NCBI RefSeq assembly: GCF_027125355.1 | Contig: NZ_CP114052.1 | Coordinates: 1,426,001 to 1,490,000, forward strand | Source of the DNA: Peptostreptococcus equinus | GTDB lineage: Bacteria > Bacillota > Clostridia > Peptostreptococcales > Peptostreptococcaceae | DNA: 64,000 bases | Direction of reading: 5' to 3' | Made by a program: the position numbers and the translations under genes | Shown here: piece after piece, positions 16,779 to 25,004 of the stretch | Layout: each line of letters begins with the position of its first letter | Position numbering within the stretch: the stretch's first letter is position 1 | The notes under the pieces: model-generated | Database searches by the model: none | Told to the model about the DNA's origin: nothing | Seen by the model: the letters and a program-made list of their open reading frames with translations, nothing else

Positions 16779-17385
16779 CTTGTATCACCAACACCTCTGT
16801 TGCATTCTCTATCTTGTCTGTAAATAGCTTATGAGTTTTACCTAACATTTCTGCCGCTTTAAGCCTATCTTTAGCACCAACATCTATATCAACTATAGCC
16901 TGCCCAAACTCTGCACCCATACTTTTAAGTATTTGCTCTGTTTGTTCACCTCTCATAACACTTGTAAGGTACTGTAATCTCTGTCTTTCTCCACCTGATA
17001 ATTCACCTCCATTTTCACCAATTAAAGTATCAAAACCATCTGGAAGTTTTTCAATAAAGTCCATACAGTTTGCGAGTCTTGCCGCTCTTTCTACTTCTTG
17101 ATCACTTGCACCTTCCTTACCAAAACGAATATTTTCTAAAATACTTGTATTAAATAAAGTTACATCCTGAAAAACAATAGAAATATCTTTAAATAGTGAA
17201 TCAGTAGATATTCTCTTAATATCTTTTCCATCTATTAAAATACTTCCATTATCATAGTCATAAAGTCTTGATATTAATCTTAAAATGGAAGTCTTACCAG
17301 AACCAGATGTTCCAACAAGTGCTGTAACCTCACCTTGCTTTGCAGTAAAACTTACATTTTCTAAAACCTTTGTTTTGCCATAAAC
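16768..17385 (-). pseudogene. In-frame fusion of an ABC exporter ATPase fragment and terminase small subunit
   Basis: The frame is open for 206 codons. The first ~137 codons encode an ABC-transporter nucleotide-binding domain: VLENVSFTAKQGEVTALVG, Walker A GTSGSGKTS, Q-loop FQDVTLF and the signature LSGGERQR. Directly after ERQRL the sequence becomes a phage terminase small-subunit C terminus (YLTSVMRGEQTEQI, KDRLKAAEMLGKTHKLF). Walker B and everything after it are gone. An internal ATG at 17064 could start a 98-residue product, but a role is unlikely. The upstream end is joined to a TetR gene. Confidence 0.8.
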
Positions 17386-17648
17386 TCATTTGTTACAATC
17401 TCTTTAGATTCATACAAATGTTCTTTTATAATTTCATTCCTGTATTCAATTCCATAAAGCATTATATCTTTAAAGATTTCTATAACACTTTTGTAATAAT
17501 GATAGACACCGCCCTTAGATAAGGTAGTCCCTGCAATAATATCTTCCATCGTTGTTTTTTCAAGACCCTTTTCAATAATAACTTTTGAGGCAGAATTCAT
17601 TATTTTTTTTTTTCTTTCTGTTTCTGTTAATCTTTTTGCAGCACACAT
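17361..17648 (-). CDS. TetR-family regulator, truncated
   Basis: A 95-residue frame starting at the ATG 17648 behind a strong AGGAGGTGAAT site; a longer start at 17702 lacks one. The DNA-binding helix-turn-helix is complete (KIMNSASKVIIEKGLEKTTM, EDIIAGTTLSKGGVYHYYKS). The ligand-binding domain is cut after about 85 residues, where the sequence switches to the middle of an ABC transporter gene. TetR-ABC-ABC cassettes are common ICE cargo, so the deletion probably removed the rest of this gene and the first part of the next. Without the dimer domain it is probably inactive. Confidence 0.8.
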   Translation of the reverse strand: MCAAKRLTETERKKKIMNSASKVIIEKGLEKTTMEDIIAGTTLSKGGVYHYYKSVIEIFKDIMLYGIEYRNEIIKEHLYESKEIVTNEFMAKQRF

Positions 17649-17668
17649 ATATTCACCTCCTCTTATAT

Positions 17669-17682
17669 CGACGATAACGTCG
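17669..17682. promoter_or_regulatory. Candidate TetR operator
   Basis: CGACG-ATAA-CGTCG, a perfect 5-bp-arm inverted repeat, 21 bp upstream of the TetR ATG. Confidence 0.5.
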
Positions 17683-17761
17683 GTAATGATATTATATATC
17701 AATTAATAATATATGACAAGTATTTTATTGATTTTTATTATTAATTGAATAAATTAGATTA

Positions 17762-17789
17762 AAAAAGCTGGTCATAAGACCAGCTTTTT
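17762..17789. terminator. Bidirectional terminator
   Basis: A 12-bp perfect stem AAAAAGCTGGTC/GACCAGCTTTTT with loop ATAA, at the end of the small membrane protein gene at 17817. Confidence 0.88.
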
Positions 17790-17816
17790 ATTGTTGTATA
17801 ATTAAATTTTCACAGT

Positions 17817-17990
17817 TTAATCTTCTTCATTCTTATTGGAGGAATCATTATTTTTGTTCTTAAATCCAAATACTATAGTTATCATTAAAAGAGCACCACC
17901 TAATATGCCTATTATTGTTTGATTATTACTTAATCCAAATACTAACATTACTATGCCTAATATACCTATAATAATAAAACCTATATTCAT
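17817..17990 (-). CDS. Small two-helix membrane protein
   Basis: A 57-residue protein starting MNIGFIIIGILGIVMLVFGL, with two hydrophobic helices (about 3-20 and 25-43) joined by SNNQT and a polar tail of Lys, Asn, Asp and Glu. It has an AGGTGAT ribosome site. Its function and family are unknown. It sits among fragments but looks intact. Confidence 0.6.
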   Translation of the reverse strand: MNIGFIIIGILGIVMLVFGLSNNQTIIGILGGALLMITIVFGFKNKNNDSSNKNEED

Positions 17991-18044
17991 ATAATCACCT
18001 TTCTTCTTAAAATAATATATAGTATATTTATACCCGTATATTTT

Positions 18045-18221
18045 TTATTTTTTATACAGTTTTTCATATTTTTGGTGCTTATGTTCTACTAGATCATATG
18101 ACAAAAGAACCACTAAGCTTTCTATAATATCATGCTCTTTTGATTTCTCTAATATTAAAGCTAGTATATAATCTAAATTAATTTCGTCTGTCTTCAAAAG
18201 CTCAATTTCAAACTCTCCCAT
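18045..18221 (-). pseudogene. 3' gene fragment, resembles the C terminus of a type I restriction R subunit
   Basis: A 58-codon frame (GEFEIELLKTDEINLDYILA near the start, then LILEKSKEHD and a basic tail) closed upstream by a TGA and lacking a good RBS. The INLDYILALI phrase reminds me of HsdR C termini, where a similar INVDYIL segment occurs. This is recalled similarity, not a search result. Confidence 0.35.
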
Positions 18222-18325
18222 AGAAGGACTTACTATTTTACAGAGTTTTTTTCATAGACTCTTTGTCCACGCGTAAATCTTTGGTGGACAAACGGAGGAC
18301 AAATACACTATTTTAGCTTATTTAA

Positions 18326-18382
18326 TTACTTACTATTGTTGCTATAACTTGATAGTAGCACCACTGTCTCACAATGTGGTGT
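18326..18382 (-). pseudogene. rlmD: Displaced original 3' end of rlmD
   Basis: Read on the minus strand from ACACCACAT, the codons give TPHCETVVLLSSYSNNSK and a TAA. This is the expected RlmD/RumA C terminus (usually TPHVETVVLL...). The present rlmD gene, 1.5 kb upstream, instead ends TPHVECIALIQRVKS. Both share the 9-bp core ACACCACAT. The mobile element therefore inserted inside rlmD, supplied a replacement end and pushed the native end here. Confidence 0.8.
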
Positions 18383-18662
18383 CTGTTGGATATGAACACA
18401 ATTTATTAACCTCGTTGCTTGACTGAGGATACAATTTATCGCTGTCATTTTCCTCAATAACCTTTGCATTTTTTCTTCTACTCTTGAATAATCGTCCATC
18501 TTGAGAGTCTTTTTTCCCTGTCTTATATATTATAGTAATCATTGCCGGATCAATTTCACCATTATCATTTGTCCCGCCTATTATGATTTTGTCTACTATA
18601 CTTTCAAATACCGTCCTATCAAACTCTTCAAGATATTTATTAGACTTCCGGTACTCTTGATA
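18369..18662 (-). pseudogene. 3' fragment of a large serine recombinase (ICE integrase)
   Basis: About 98 codons with EEFDRTVFESIVDKIIIGGT, DPAMITIIYKTGKKDSQDG, the C-terminal signature of TnpX/TndX-like serine recombinases of clostridial ICEs. The catalytic N-terminal domain is absent. The 5' side joins the repA gene at a shared ATCAAGAGTACCGG segment. The stop lies within the attachment core, as expected for an integrase gene at an element end. Confidence 0.75.
18374..18382. other. Attachment-site core, far end of the ICE remnant
   Basis: ATGTGGTGT on the plus strand, identical to 19869-19877. It separates the recombinase fragment from the native rlmD 3' end. Confidence 0.7.
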
Positions 18663-19300
18663 TATGCGGATAAGCGTTCAATGTAGTTTTCAAGCTGTGA
18701 GTTCATTATGATTTGTAAATCGGATATATCTTCTGCCGTTAAAAATACATTTTGAAATGTTCCAAGTCCGTTTTCGCTAAAACTATATTCTCTCTTACTA
18801 TACTTACTCTTATTATTCTCTATATAGTTAGAGTCAACATTTTGAACTTCCTGAAGTTCATTTTCTTTACTTCTGAGGTTAAAATCTTTTACTTCTGAAG
18901 TTAAGTTTTTTGACTTCTGAAAGTCATTTTCTTTTACCTGAAATACGCTCATAAAATCTTTGACATAAATGATGTTCGGCTTACCAAGTCCAAGCCTTAC
19001 TCTTTCAATCAGTCCGATTCCTTTTTTCATATCGAGTTCATCTAATGTTTTTATGGCTGTCGGCTTTGAGATATTTCTTCTTTTCATAATCTCTTCGACG
19101 GTAAAATAGATAAATACTCTGCCTTCCTTGTCTATCCAGTTATTTTTAAAAGACATTCCTGTGCGTTTCAGAAGCATAGAGTATAGGATAATTGATTCTG
19201 CCGATAATCCCTTAAATTCTTCTCCATCAACTAATATCTCAGGAACTTTTAAGAAATTAAATCTTTCTGCTTCTCTGTTATAGAAATAGTCAAAGTCCAC
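18596..19300 (-). CDS. Replication initiator RepA_N-type protein, 3'-truncated
   Basis: A 234-residue frame starting MDFDYFYNREAERFNFLKVP, with the winged-helix part (LSAESIILYSMLLKRTGMSF, EEIMKRRNISKPTAIKTLDEL, RVRLGLGKPNIIYVK) of the RepA_N initiators carried by Tn1549-like ICEs and many plasmids. These initiate autonomous replication of the element. The C-terminal domain stops abruptly: after ENYIERLSAYIKSTG the frame enters the serine recombinase gene in the wrong frame and ends after 16 foreign residues. It is probably non-functional. Confidence 0.82.
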   Translation of the reverse strand: MDFDYFYNREAERFNFLKVPEILVDGEEFKGLSAESIILYSMLLKRTGMSFKNNWIDKEGRVFIYFTVEEIMKRRNISKPTAIKTLDELDMKKGIGLIERVRLGLGKPNIIYVKDFMSVFQVKENDFQKSKNLTSEVKDFNLRSKENELQEVQNVDSNYIENNKSKYSKREYSFSENGLGTFQNVFLTAEDISDLQIIMNSQLENYIERLSAYIKSTGSLINILKSLIGRYLKV

Positions 19301-19386
19301 ATTTTCACCTCCTCCTTAAAAATTGGCAAAGAAAAAGACGATAGTTTTTTCTCTATCGCCTTTGGTAACCATTTTTATGAAATTTT

Positions 19387-19671
19387 TTAAATTGATTTTA
19401 TCGCTTCATTGATTCCCTGAAGGAACGCTATAACTGCTGCTCCAATCATCGGTATTCCATAAGGACTTAACAAAAATGCTAATACCAATGCCTCAATTCC
19501 AAGCGGTATATCTTTTTGCATAAATGAGCCTATTGCAGCAACTATACACATCAGCATTAAGAAATACAGAATAGTTGTTCCTATGCCAAGTATAAATGTC
19601 AGAAAAGCAGTGAGGATACTAAGCAGCAAACTGATTGGAAATAAGATTATTTTTATTATCCATCTTATCAT
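19387..19671 (-). CDS. CD1845-like small membrane protein of ICEs
   Basis: A 94-residue, strongly hydrophobic protein with three to four helices (LFPISLLLSILTAFLTFILG, then YFLMLMCIVAAIGSF, then the conserved ALVLAFLLSPYGIPMIGAAV). The LSP[YF]G[IL]P phrase is typical of the CD1845 family in Tn1549-like conjugative elements, where it is found near repA. Its function is unknown. It follows the gene at 19675 with 3 bp between them. Confidence 0.72.
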   Translation of the reverse strand: MIRWIIKIILFPISLLLSILTAFLTFILGIGTTILYFLMLMCIVAAIGSFMQKDIPLGIEALVLAFLLSPYGIPMIGAAVIAFLQGINEAIKSI

Positions 19672-19674
19672 TTA

Positions 19675-19863
19675 TTATTCCTCGCTTTCCAAATCATTCC
19701 TTGTATCTCCACACACCATATCAATACAAACATAAACATCAATATAATTTTTTAGGACTTTTTTTCGTCCTCCGTCGCCATCTTCATTAAAGACATAATG
19801 CTTGTAGAACTGCTTAAAATGCAGGATTTTCACGATTTCACTCTTTGTATCAACGCTATGCAC
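19675..19863 (-). CDS. ICE-end small protein overlapping rlmD
   Basis: A 62-codon frame that starts inside the 3' end of rlmD, in another frame, and continues across the ICE end (KILHFKQFYKHYVFNEDGDG, then NYIDVYVCIDMVCGDTR). The real start may be a GTG at residue 12, since upstream residues are rlmD-derived. It looks like a genuine element gene lying against the attachment site. I do not recognise its family. Confidence 0.5.
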   Translation of the reverse strand: MHSVDTKSEIVKILHFKQFYKHYVFNEDGDGGRKKVLKNYIDVYVCIDMVCGDTRNDLESEE

Positions 19864-21194
19864 TCCACATGTGGTGTATTAGGGAACATATCCATCAACT
19901 TAACCTTCTCCACCTTATAACCCCTATGTTCAAACTCCACCAGGTTTTCAACCAAGCTCTTAGGGTTACAACTCACATATACTATCTCATTAGCTCCAAA
20001 CTCAGCTATATCCTTTACTCCATTTCCAACTACTCCGGCTCTTGGTGGGTCTACTATTATTAGGTCTGGTTTTTCTGGTAGTTCTGTCACTACCTTTACC
20101 ACATCTCCTGCTATAAATTCACAGTTATCTAATCCATTTAGATGTGCATTTTGATTTGCAGCTTTTACTGCCTCTTCTATTATCTCTATACCGTATACTT
20201 TTCTAGCTGTTTTAGCCATTAGCTGACCTATAGTACCTGTTCCACTATATAGATCAAATACTACTTTTCCGTCTCCCTTATCTCCTGCAAAGTCTCTGGC
20301 AATCTGGTATAATACTTCTGCTCCCTTTGTATTTGTCTGGAAAAATGAGAATGGAGAGACTTTAAATCTTAGTCCTAATACTTCTTCATAGAAATAATCT
20401 CTACCATCTAATATTCTTAGTTCATCGCAGTTTACTACGTCTGCCATTCTATCATTTATTGTATGTAATATGCCTACTAGCCCATTTTCTAGTTCCAACC
20501 CCTTTAGCATATCTTTGTACTCTGTCATATCAAAATCTATCTGTGATGATGTGACGATATTTACCAATAATTCCTTAGTATTTTCACCTTTTCTCACTAC
20601 CAAGTGTCTTAGATAACCCTTGTGGTCATTTGTTCTATAATATGGTAGCTCTTTTTTTCTAAAATATTCTTTTGTTGCTACTAATACTTTTACAAAGTCT
20701 TGGTCTATTATCCTGCAGTCTTCTACTGTCATTATATCTATAAATCTACCTACCTTGTGCATTCCTAGTTCTAGAGGACCATCTTTGAATGCATCTCCGA
20801 ATGTAAATTCCATCTTGTTTCTATATGAATATTGCGATGGACTACCCTGTATACCTATCCATTCATAGTCTTCTAAACCTGCATCGTCAAATAGGTCTTT
20901 TACTTGTCTTTCTTTGATTTCTAATTGTTTTTCATATGGTATAGACAGTATAGAACATCCCCCACACTGTCTAAAATGCTGGCAGATTTCTCCTGTTTCC
21001 ATTGGTGAGGTCTCTAGTAACTCCATCATTTTCACTTCTCCACTGTCTGATCTAGATCTTTTTACGGAAGCTTTAACCCTCTGACCCGTTATTCCCCCTT
21101 TCATTTTAATTCTCTTGTCTTGGTAAATAGATCTAGATATTCCACCAAATTCCATTTTACCAACTTCAAATTCTATAATTTCTTTTTTCTTCAT
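19830..21194 (-). CDS. rlmD: 23S rRNA (uracil-5-)-methyltransferase RlmD/RumA family
   Basis: A 454-residue enzyme that uses SAM to make 5-methyluridine in 23S rRNA. An N-terminal TRAM-like region is followed by the iron-sulfur cysteines Cys71, Cys77 and Cys80 (CQHFRQCGGC) and a class I SAM domain with VFDLYSGTGTIGQLMA and IIVDPPRAG. The nucleophile is in VYVSCNPKSL. The last ~12 residues are supplied by an inserted ICE. The native end sits at 18326-18382, so the enzyme is kept alive by a substitute tail. The 3' end of rumA-type genes is a known ICE target. Confidence 0.92.
   Translation of the reverse strand: MKKKEIIEFEVGKMEFGGISRSIYQDKRIKMKGGITGQRVKASVKRSRSDSGEVKMMELLETSPMETGEICQHFRQCGGCSILSIPYEKQLEIKERQVKDLFDDAGLEDYEWIGIQGSPSQYSYRNKMEFTFGDAFKDGPLELGMHKVGRFIDIMTVEDCRIIDQDFVKVLVATKEYFRKKELPYYRTNDHKGYLRHLVVRKGENTKELLVNIVTSSQIDFDMTEYKDMLKGLELENGLVGILHTINDRMADVVNCDELRILDGRDYFYEEVLGLRFKVSPFSFFQTNTKGAEVLYQIARDFAGDKGDGKVVFDLYSGTGTIGQLMAKTARKVYGIEIIEEAVKAANQNAHLNGLDNCEFIAGDVVKVVTELPEKPDLIIVDPPRAGVVGNGVKDIAEFGANEIVYVSCNPKSLVENLVEFEHRGYKVEKVKLMDMFPNTPHVECIALIQRVKS
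19869..19877. other. Attachment-site core within rlmD
   Basis: ATGTGGTGT on the plus strand, encoding Thr-Pro-His of rlmD on the minus strand, and repeated at 18374-18382. Confidence 0.7.
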
Positions 21195-21261
21195 TAATTT
21201 TCTCCACTAATTTTTCTATACATCCGACTAGAGCAAGTAATTAACTTACTTGCCCTAATGA

Positions 21262-21990
21262 TTATTTTTCTTCCATTGATTCTATTTCTTCTTTACTCAG
21301 TTCTCTATATTGACCTAATTCTAGGTCTGGGTCTAATCCTAGCCCTCCCATAGATACTCTCTTTAGATATAGGACTTCTCCACCTATTGCATGAAACATT
21401 CTTTTTACTTGGTGAAACTTTCCTTCACTAATTGATACATATACCTCAGTAAATTCATTGCCCTCTTCGTCTTTTTCTTTTCCTAATACTTCTAAAGTGG
21501 CAGTTTTTGTAATGTATCCTTCTCCTATATCCACACCTTTTTCAAAAGCACTAATATGTTCCTTATTTATATCTATATCTACTTGAGCATAGTATTTTTT
21601 CATTATATGCTTTTTAGGTGATAGGACTCTATGAGCTAGCTTACCATCATTTGTTAACACTAGTAGTCCTTCTGTATCCTTGTCTAGTCTACCTACTGGA
21701 AATGGTTCAAAGGCTAAATATTCTTCATCTATTAAATCCAACACTGTCTCATCAAAATTATCGAATGTTGCTGATACATATCCAGATGGCTTATTTAACA
21801 TCAAATATATAAATTCTCTATAAATAACTTCTTTTCCATTAAAATATATTGTATCTTTTTCTGGATCTACATGGGTATCTGATCTTTTCGTTTCTGCTCC
21901 ATTTACTAGAATCATTCCCTGCTTGCAAAACTTTTTGATTTCTGACCTAGTTCCATAGCCCAGATTTCCAAGCAATTTATCTATTCTCAT
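21262..21990 (-). CDS. 16S/23S rRNA pseudouridine synthase, RsuA/RluB family
   Basis: A 242-residue enzyme. An N-terminal S4 RNA-binding domain (MRIDKLLGNLGYGTRSEIKK) is followed by the catalytic domain with the RsuA/RluB signature VGRLDKDTEGLLVLTNDGKL around the catalytic Asp, and GKFHQVKRMFHAIGG. It isomerises a uridine in rRNA, probably U516 of 16S by RsuA similarity. I chose the ATG at 21990, which overlaps the Hsp33 stop (TAATG) and begins the S4 motif; a start at 22059 would add 23 unrelated residues. It is translationally coupled to hslO. Confidence 0.9.
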   Translation of the reverse strand: MRIDKLLGNLGYGTRSEIKKFCKQGMILVNGAETKRSDTHVDPEKDTIYFNGKEVIYREFIYLMLNKPSGYVSATFDNFDETVLDLIDEEYLAFEPFPVGRLDKDTEGLLVLTNDGKLAHRVLSPKKHIMKKYYAQVDIDINKEHISAFEKGVDIGEGYITKTATLEVLGKEKDEEGNEFTEVYVSISEGKFHQVKRMFHAIGGEVLYLKRVSMGGLGLDPDLELGQYRELSKEEIESMEEK

Positions 21991-22865
21991 TACATATTCT
22001 CCAAAATCTCTTTTAACTCTTCTTCTGTAAAGTTGTATTTTGAATTGCAGAACTGACATCCTACTTCTGCACCCTTATCTTCTTCTATTATTTCATTTAA
22101 CTGATCTCTACCAATTGCTACAAATACTTTTCCAACTCTTTCTTTTGAGCAGTCACATTCAAATCCAATTTCATTTTTGTCTAGTATTTGAGGGTTTAGT
22201 CCCTCTAATACTTTTTCCATTATATCTTCTGGATTCATTCCTTGGCTAAGCATTGTAGTTACTGAAGGTAGGTCTTTTAAATTCTGCTCTAGTCTAGCTA
22301 TAGTTTGTTCTGTAGCATCTGGCATCATCTGAACTATAAATCCACCTGCTTGTTCTACTTCGTCTATCTTAGTTAATACACCTAGAGATACAGCTGATGG
22401 AGTTTGTTCTGAAACTGTAAAATAGTATGTAAAATCTTTTGCTATTTCTCCACTTACTATTTCATATTCTCCATTGTATGGTTCTTTTAGTCCTAGGTCT
22501 TTTATTACCTTAATAGTGCCTATATTTCCTACTACTCCTGCTACATTTAATTTTCCATTTTCATAATTTGGAGCATCTGCCTCAGGATTAGTTACATATC
22601 CTTTTGCCATACCCTTTGAATCTGCTGTAGTTACTATTGCTCCTATTGGACCACCACCCTTTATTATTACAGTTAGCTTATCTCCCATGTTTTTCATCAT
22701 CAGTCCCATGATTGATGTAGCTGTAAGTGTACGCCCCAAAGCTGCTGTAGCTACTTTTGTAGTTCCATGATAGGCTCTAGCCGCCTCCACCATATTCTTT
22801 GTTGTTGCAAAAAATGCTCTTACCTCTTTATTTTCAATTGTTGCTCTTATACAATAATCTTTCAT
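21990..22865 (-). CDS. hslO: Redox-regulated chaperone Hsp33
   Basis: A 291-residue cytosolic holdase that becomes active when its zinc cysteines are oxidised. The C-terminal zinc centre is intact: Cys237-x-Cys239 (FECDCSKERV) and Cys270-xx-Cys273 (GCQFCNSKY). The N-terminal domain has the usual YCIRATIENKEVRAFFA and GRTLTATSIMGLMMK. The ATG at 22865 is preferred over the one at 22877 because GGAGG lies between them. Its place between a methyltransferase and an rRNA-modifying gene suggests an operon. Confidence 0.95.
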   Translation of the reverse strand: MKDYCIRATIENKEVRAFFATTKNMVEAARAYHGTTKVATAALGRTLTATSIMGLMMKNMGDKLTVIIKGGGPIGAIVTTADSKGMAKGYVTNPEADAPNYENGKLNVAGVVGNIGTIKVIKDLGLKEPYNGEYEIVSGEIAKDFTYYFTVSEQTPSAVSLGVLTKIDEVEQAGGFIVQMMPDATEQTIARLEQNLKDLPSVTTMLSQGMNPEDIMEKVLEGLNPQILDKNEIGFECDCSKERVGKVFVAIGRDQLNEIIEEDKGAEVGCQFCNSKYNFTEEELKEILENM

Positions 22866-22902
22866 TCTTTCCTCCATAAATCACTTCTTCTATTATTATA
22901 TC

Positions 22903-23667
22903 CTACTTTATTGCTGTGAAGAATACTCTCTGAGAATCTTCTTTAACATTTTCAAGTTCAAAATCTCCAAAAGATTTTATGTCTTCAAAACCTACTTTTT
23001 CTAGTAGTTTTATTATCTCTTCTTCCTTATGTGCTCTTTGTAAATGTACTTCTGAATATTTTTCATAAAGATTGTCTTCTTCATCATCATCCGCATCTAT
23101 CTTTACAAAGAAATCCAATTCCATTTCCAATAATTGTATCTGATCATCGTAATAGTTGGTCCACATATATGATAAATCTTTTCTTGATTGCCCCATAAAA
23201 TTGTTTCCTAATATATTTTTTAGCTTGAAATGTGAGCTGATATCAAATACAAATATACCTCCATCTTTTAATTGCTGGTGTACTTTTGTAAATACTTTAT
23301 CTAAGTCTTCTATTGAAGTAATGTAATTAAAACCATCACAAGCACATAATACACAATCCAGGTCATATATATCAAAGTCAAGCTCTACAATATCTTGTTC
23401 CAATAATACTAATGTTGTATTTTCTTCTATTGATTTATTATAGGCAACATCTAGCATTTCTTCTGATATATCTATGCCTGCTATATCATACCCTCTTCTT
23501 GTCAGTGGTATTGTGATATTTCCTGTACCACAGGCCAGTTCTAAAATATTTTTGACCTTTATATTATTTAATTTTATTAAATTTTCTATATGATCTACCC
23601 ATTTTTCATAATCCACATCATCCATTAGTTGATCATAGATATAGGCAAAATTTCCGTATTGAGCCAT
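22903..23667 (-). CDS. Class I SAM-dependent methyltransferase
   Basis: A 254-residue soluble methyltransferase. SAM motif I is ILELACGTGNITIPL, motif II is IAGIDISEEMLDVA and the motif IV region is LDCVLCACDGFNYI. The N-terminal FAYIYDQLMDDVDYEKW and the overall length fit the YqeM/CmoA-like group of small-molecule or tRNA-related methylases. The substrate is unknown. It is probably cotranscribed with hslO, 37 bp downstream. Confidence 0.85.
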   Translation of the reverse strand: MAQYGNFAYIYDQLMDDVDYEKWVDHIENLIKLNNIKVKNILELACGTGNITIPLTRRGYDIAGIDISEEMLDVAYNKSIEENTTLVLLEQDIVELDFDIYDLDCVLCACDGFNYITSIEDLDKVFTKVHQQLKDGGIFVFDISSHFKLKNILGNNFMGQSRKDLSYMWTNYYDDQIQLLEMELDFFVKIDADDDEEDNLYEKYSEVHLQRAHKEEEIIKLLEKVGFEDIKSFGDFELENVKEDSQRVFFTAIK

Positions 23668-23740
23668 TTAACTCTCCTTATTAAAACTATTACATTTTGT
23701 AGGTAAATCTACAAATCTATTGTAACATGCCCATAAAAAA

Positions 23741-23768
23741 AGATAGGGCATAAAATTATACCCTATCT
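23741..23768. terminator. Terminator after the serine dehydratase gene
   Basis: AGATAGGG/CCCTATCT stem (23741-23748 with 23761-23768), T-rich on the minus-strand exit side. Confidence 0.82.
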
Positions 23769-23810
23769 ATTATACAATAAAATCTTATCTTATTCAATTT
23801 TGAGTGCTAT

Positions 23811-25004
23811 TTAGCAATCAAACCACTTAGCAAGACCACCCTTAGCAGTTTCTCTATACTTATCCATTAAATCTATTCCTGTTTCAAGCATAGTTACTGT
23901 TACCTGGTCAAATGATATTGTATGTGAACCATCTGTATTTAAAGCATATTTAGCCGCAGCTATTGATCTTTCAGCAGCCATTGCATTTCTTTCTATACAT
24001 GGTATCTGAACGTATCCATATACAGGGTCACAAGTCATTCCTAGATGATGTTCAAGGCCTATTTCAGCAGCGTATTCTATTTGTTCTAGAGTTCCACCGA
24101 ATAAGTAAGCTGAACCAGCAGCTGCCATTGAACATGCAGCACCAACTTCACCCTGACATCCAACTTCAGCACCTGAGATTGAAGCATTAGTCTTTATTAG
24201 GTTACCTATCAGACCCGCTACTATTAATCCTTCGATTATGTGCTGTTTAGAATATCCATTGTGTTTCATTAGTGAGAAGAATACTCCTGGAAGAACACCT
24301 GCAGATCCACAAGTTGGAGCTGTTACTATTGTTCCACCTGATGCATTTTCTTCTGATGCAGCTAATGCGAATGAATAATTTAATGTAGTATAATCCTTAG
24401 TTGCAAGATACTTCTTGTAGAATCTTGAAGCTCTTCTCTTTAGTAATAACTTACCTGGGATTATCTCTCTACTTTCGATTCCCTTTTCTATAGCTGTGTA
24501 CATAGCATCAGCTATTGATTCCATATATAGTAGAAAATCATCATCTTCTCTATCTAATACATATTCTACAAAGTTTTTGTCATGTTCTTTACAGTATGCA
24601 ATAATATCATCTAATTTGCTGTGTTCATAGTAAACTTTTCCATCAGTCTGGTTTCTAGCACCTTCTTCAGCTAGTGTACCACCACCTACTGAGAATACAG
24701 TCCAAGGATCTGAAGCATTTCCATCTTTGTCTATTGCTTCAAACATCATACCATTTGGATGGAATTCAGGAATTACTTCTTCATTCCAAACTATTTCTAC
24801 AGTCTTTGGCTTTATTGCATCTATTATTATATAATCAGTTAAATGACCTTTACCAGTAGCAGCTAAACTACCATATAATGTACATCTAAAGCTTTCCGCT
24901 TCTGGGTGCTTAGCACTATATCTTCTAGCAGCTCTCTGTGGTCCCATTGTGTGTGAACTTGATGGTCCACAACCTATTTTGTATAATTCTTTAAGTGTAT
25001 CCAT
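23811..25004 (-). CDS. sdaA: Iron-sulfur L-serine dehydratase, single-chain
   Basis: A 397-residue enzyme that converts L-serine to pyruvate and ammonia with an oxygen-labile [4Fe-4S] cluster. The N-terminal beta-domain has GCGPSSSHTMGPQRAA. The catalytic alpha-domain contains TAPTCGSAGVLPGV, VGCQGEVGAACSMA and the terminal cluster cysteine in MTCDPVYGYVQIPCIERN. It is shorter than E. coli SdaA (about 454), mainly through a short ACT/linker part, but all core motifs remain. Amino-acid fermentation is likely its role here. RBS GGAGG precedes the ATG. Confidence 0.93.
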   Translation of the reverse strand: MDTLKELYKIGCGPSSSHTMGPQRAARRYSAKHPEAESFRCTLYGSLAATGKGHLTDYIIIDAIKPKTVEIVWNEEVIPEFHPNGMMFEAIDKDGNASDPWTVFSVGGGTLAEEGARNQTDGKVYYEHSKLDDIIAYCKEHDKNFVEYVLDREDDDFLLYMESIADAMYTAIEKGIESREIIPGKLLLKRRASRFYKKYLATKDYTTLNYSFALAASEENASGGTIVTAPTCGSAGVLPGVFFSLMKHNGYSKQHIIEGLIVAGLIGNLIKTNASISGAEVGCQGEVGAACSMAAAGSAYLFGGTLEQIEYAAEIGLEHHLGMTCDPVYGYVQIPCIERNAMAAERSIAAAKYALNTDGSHTISFDQVTVTMLETGIDLMDKYRETAKGGLAKWFDC

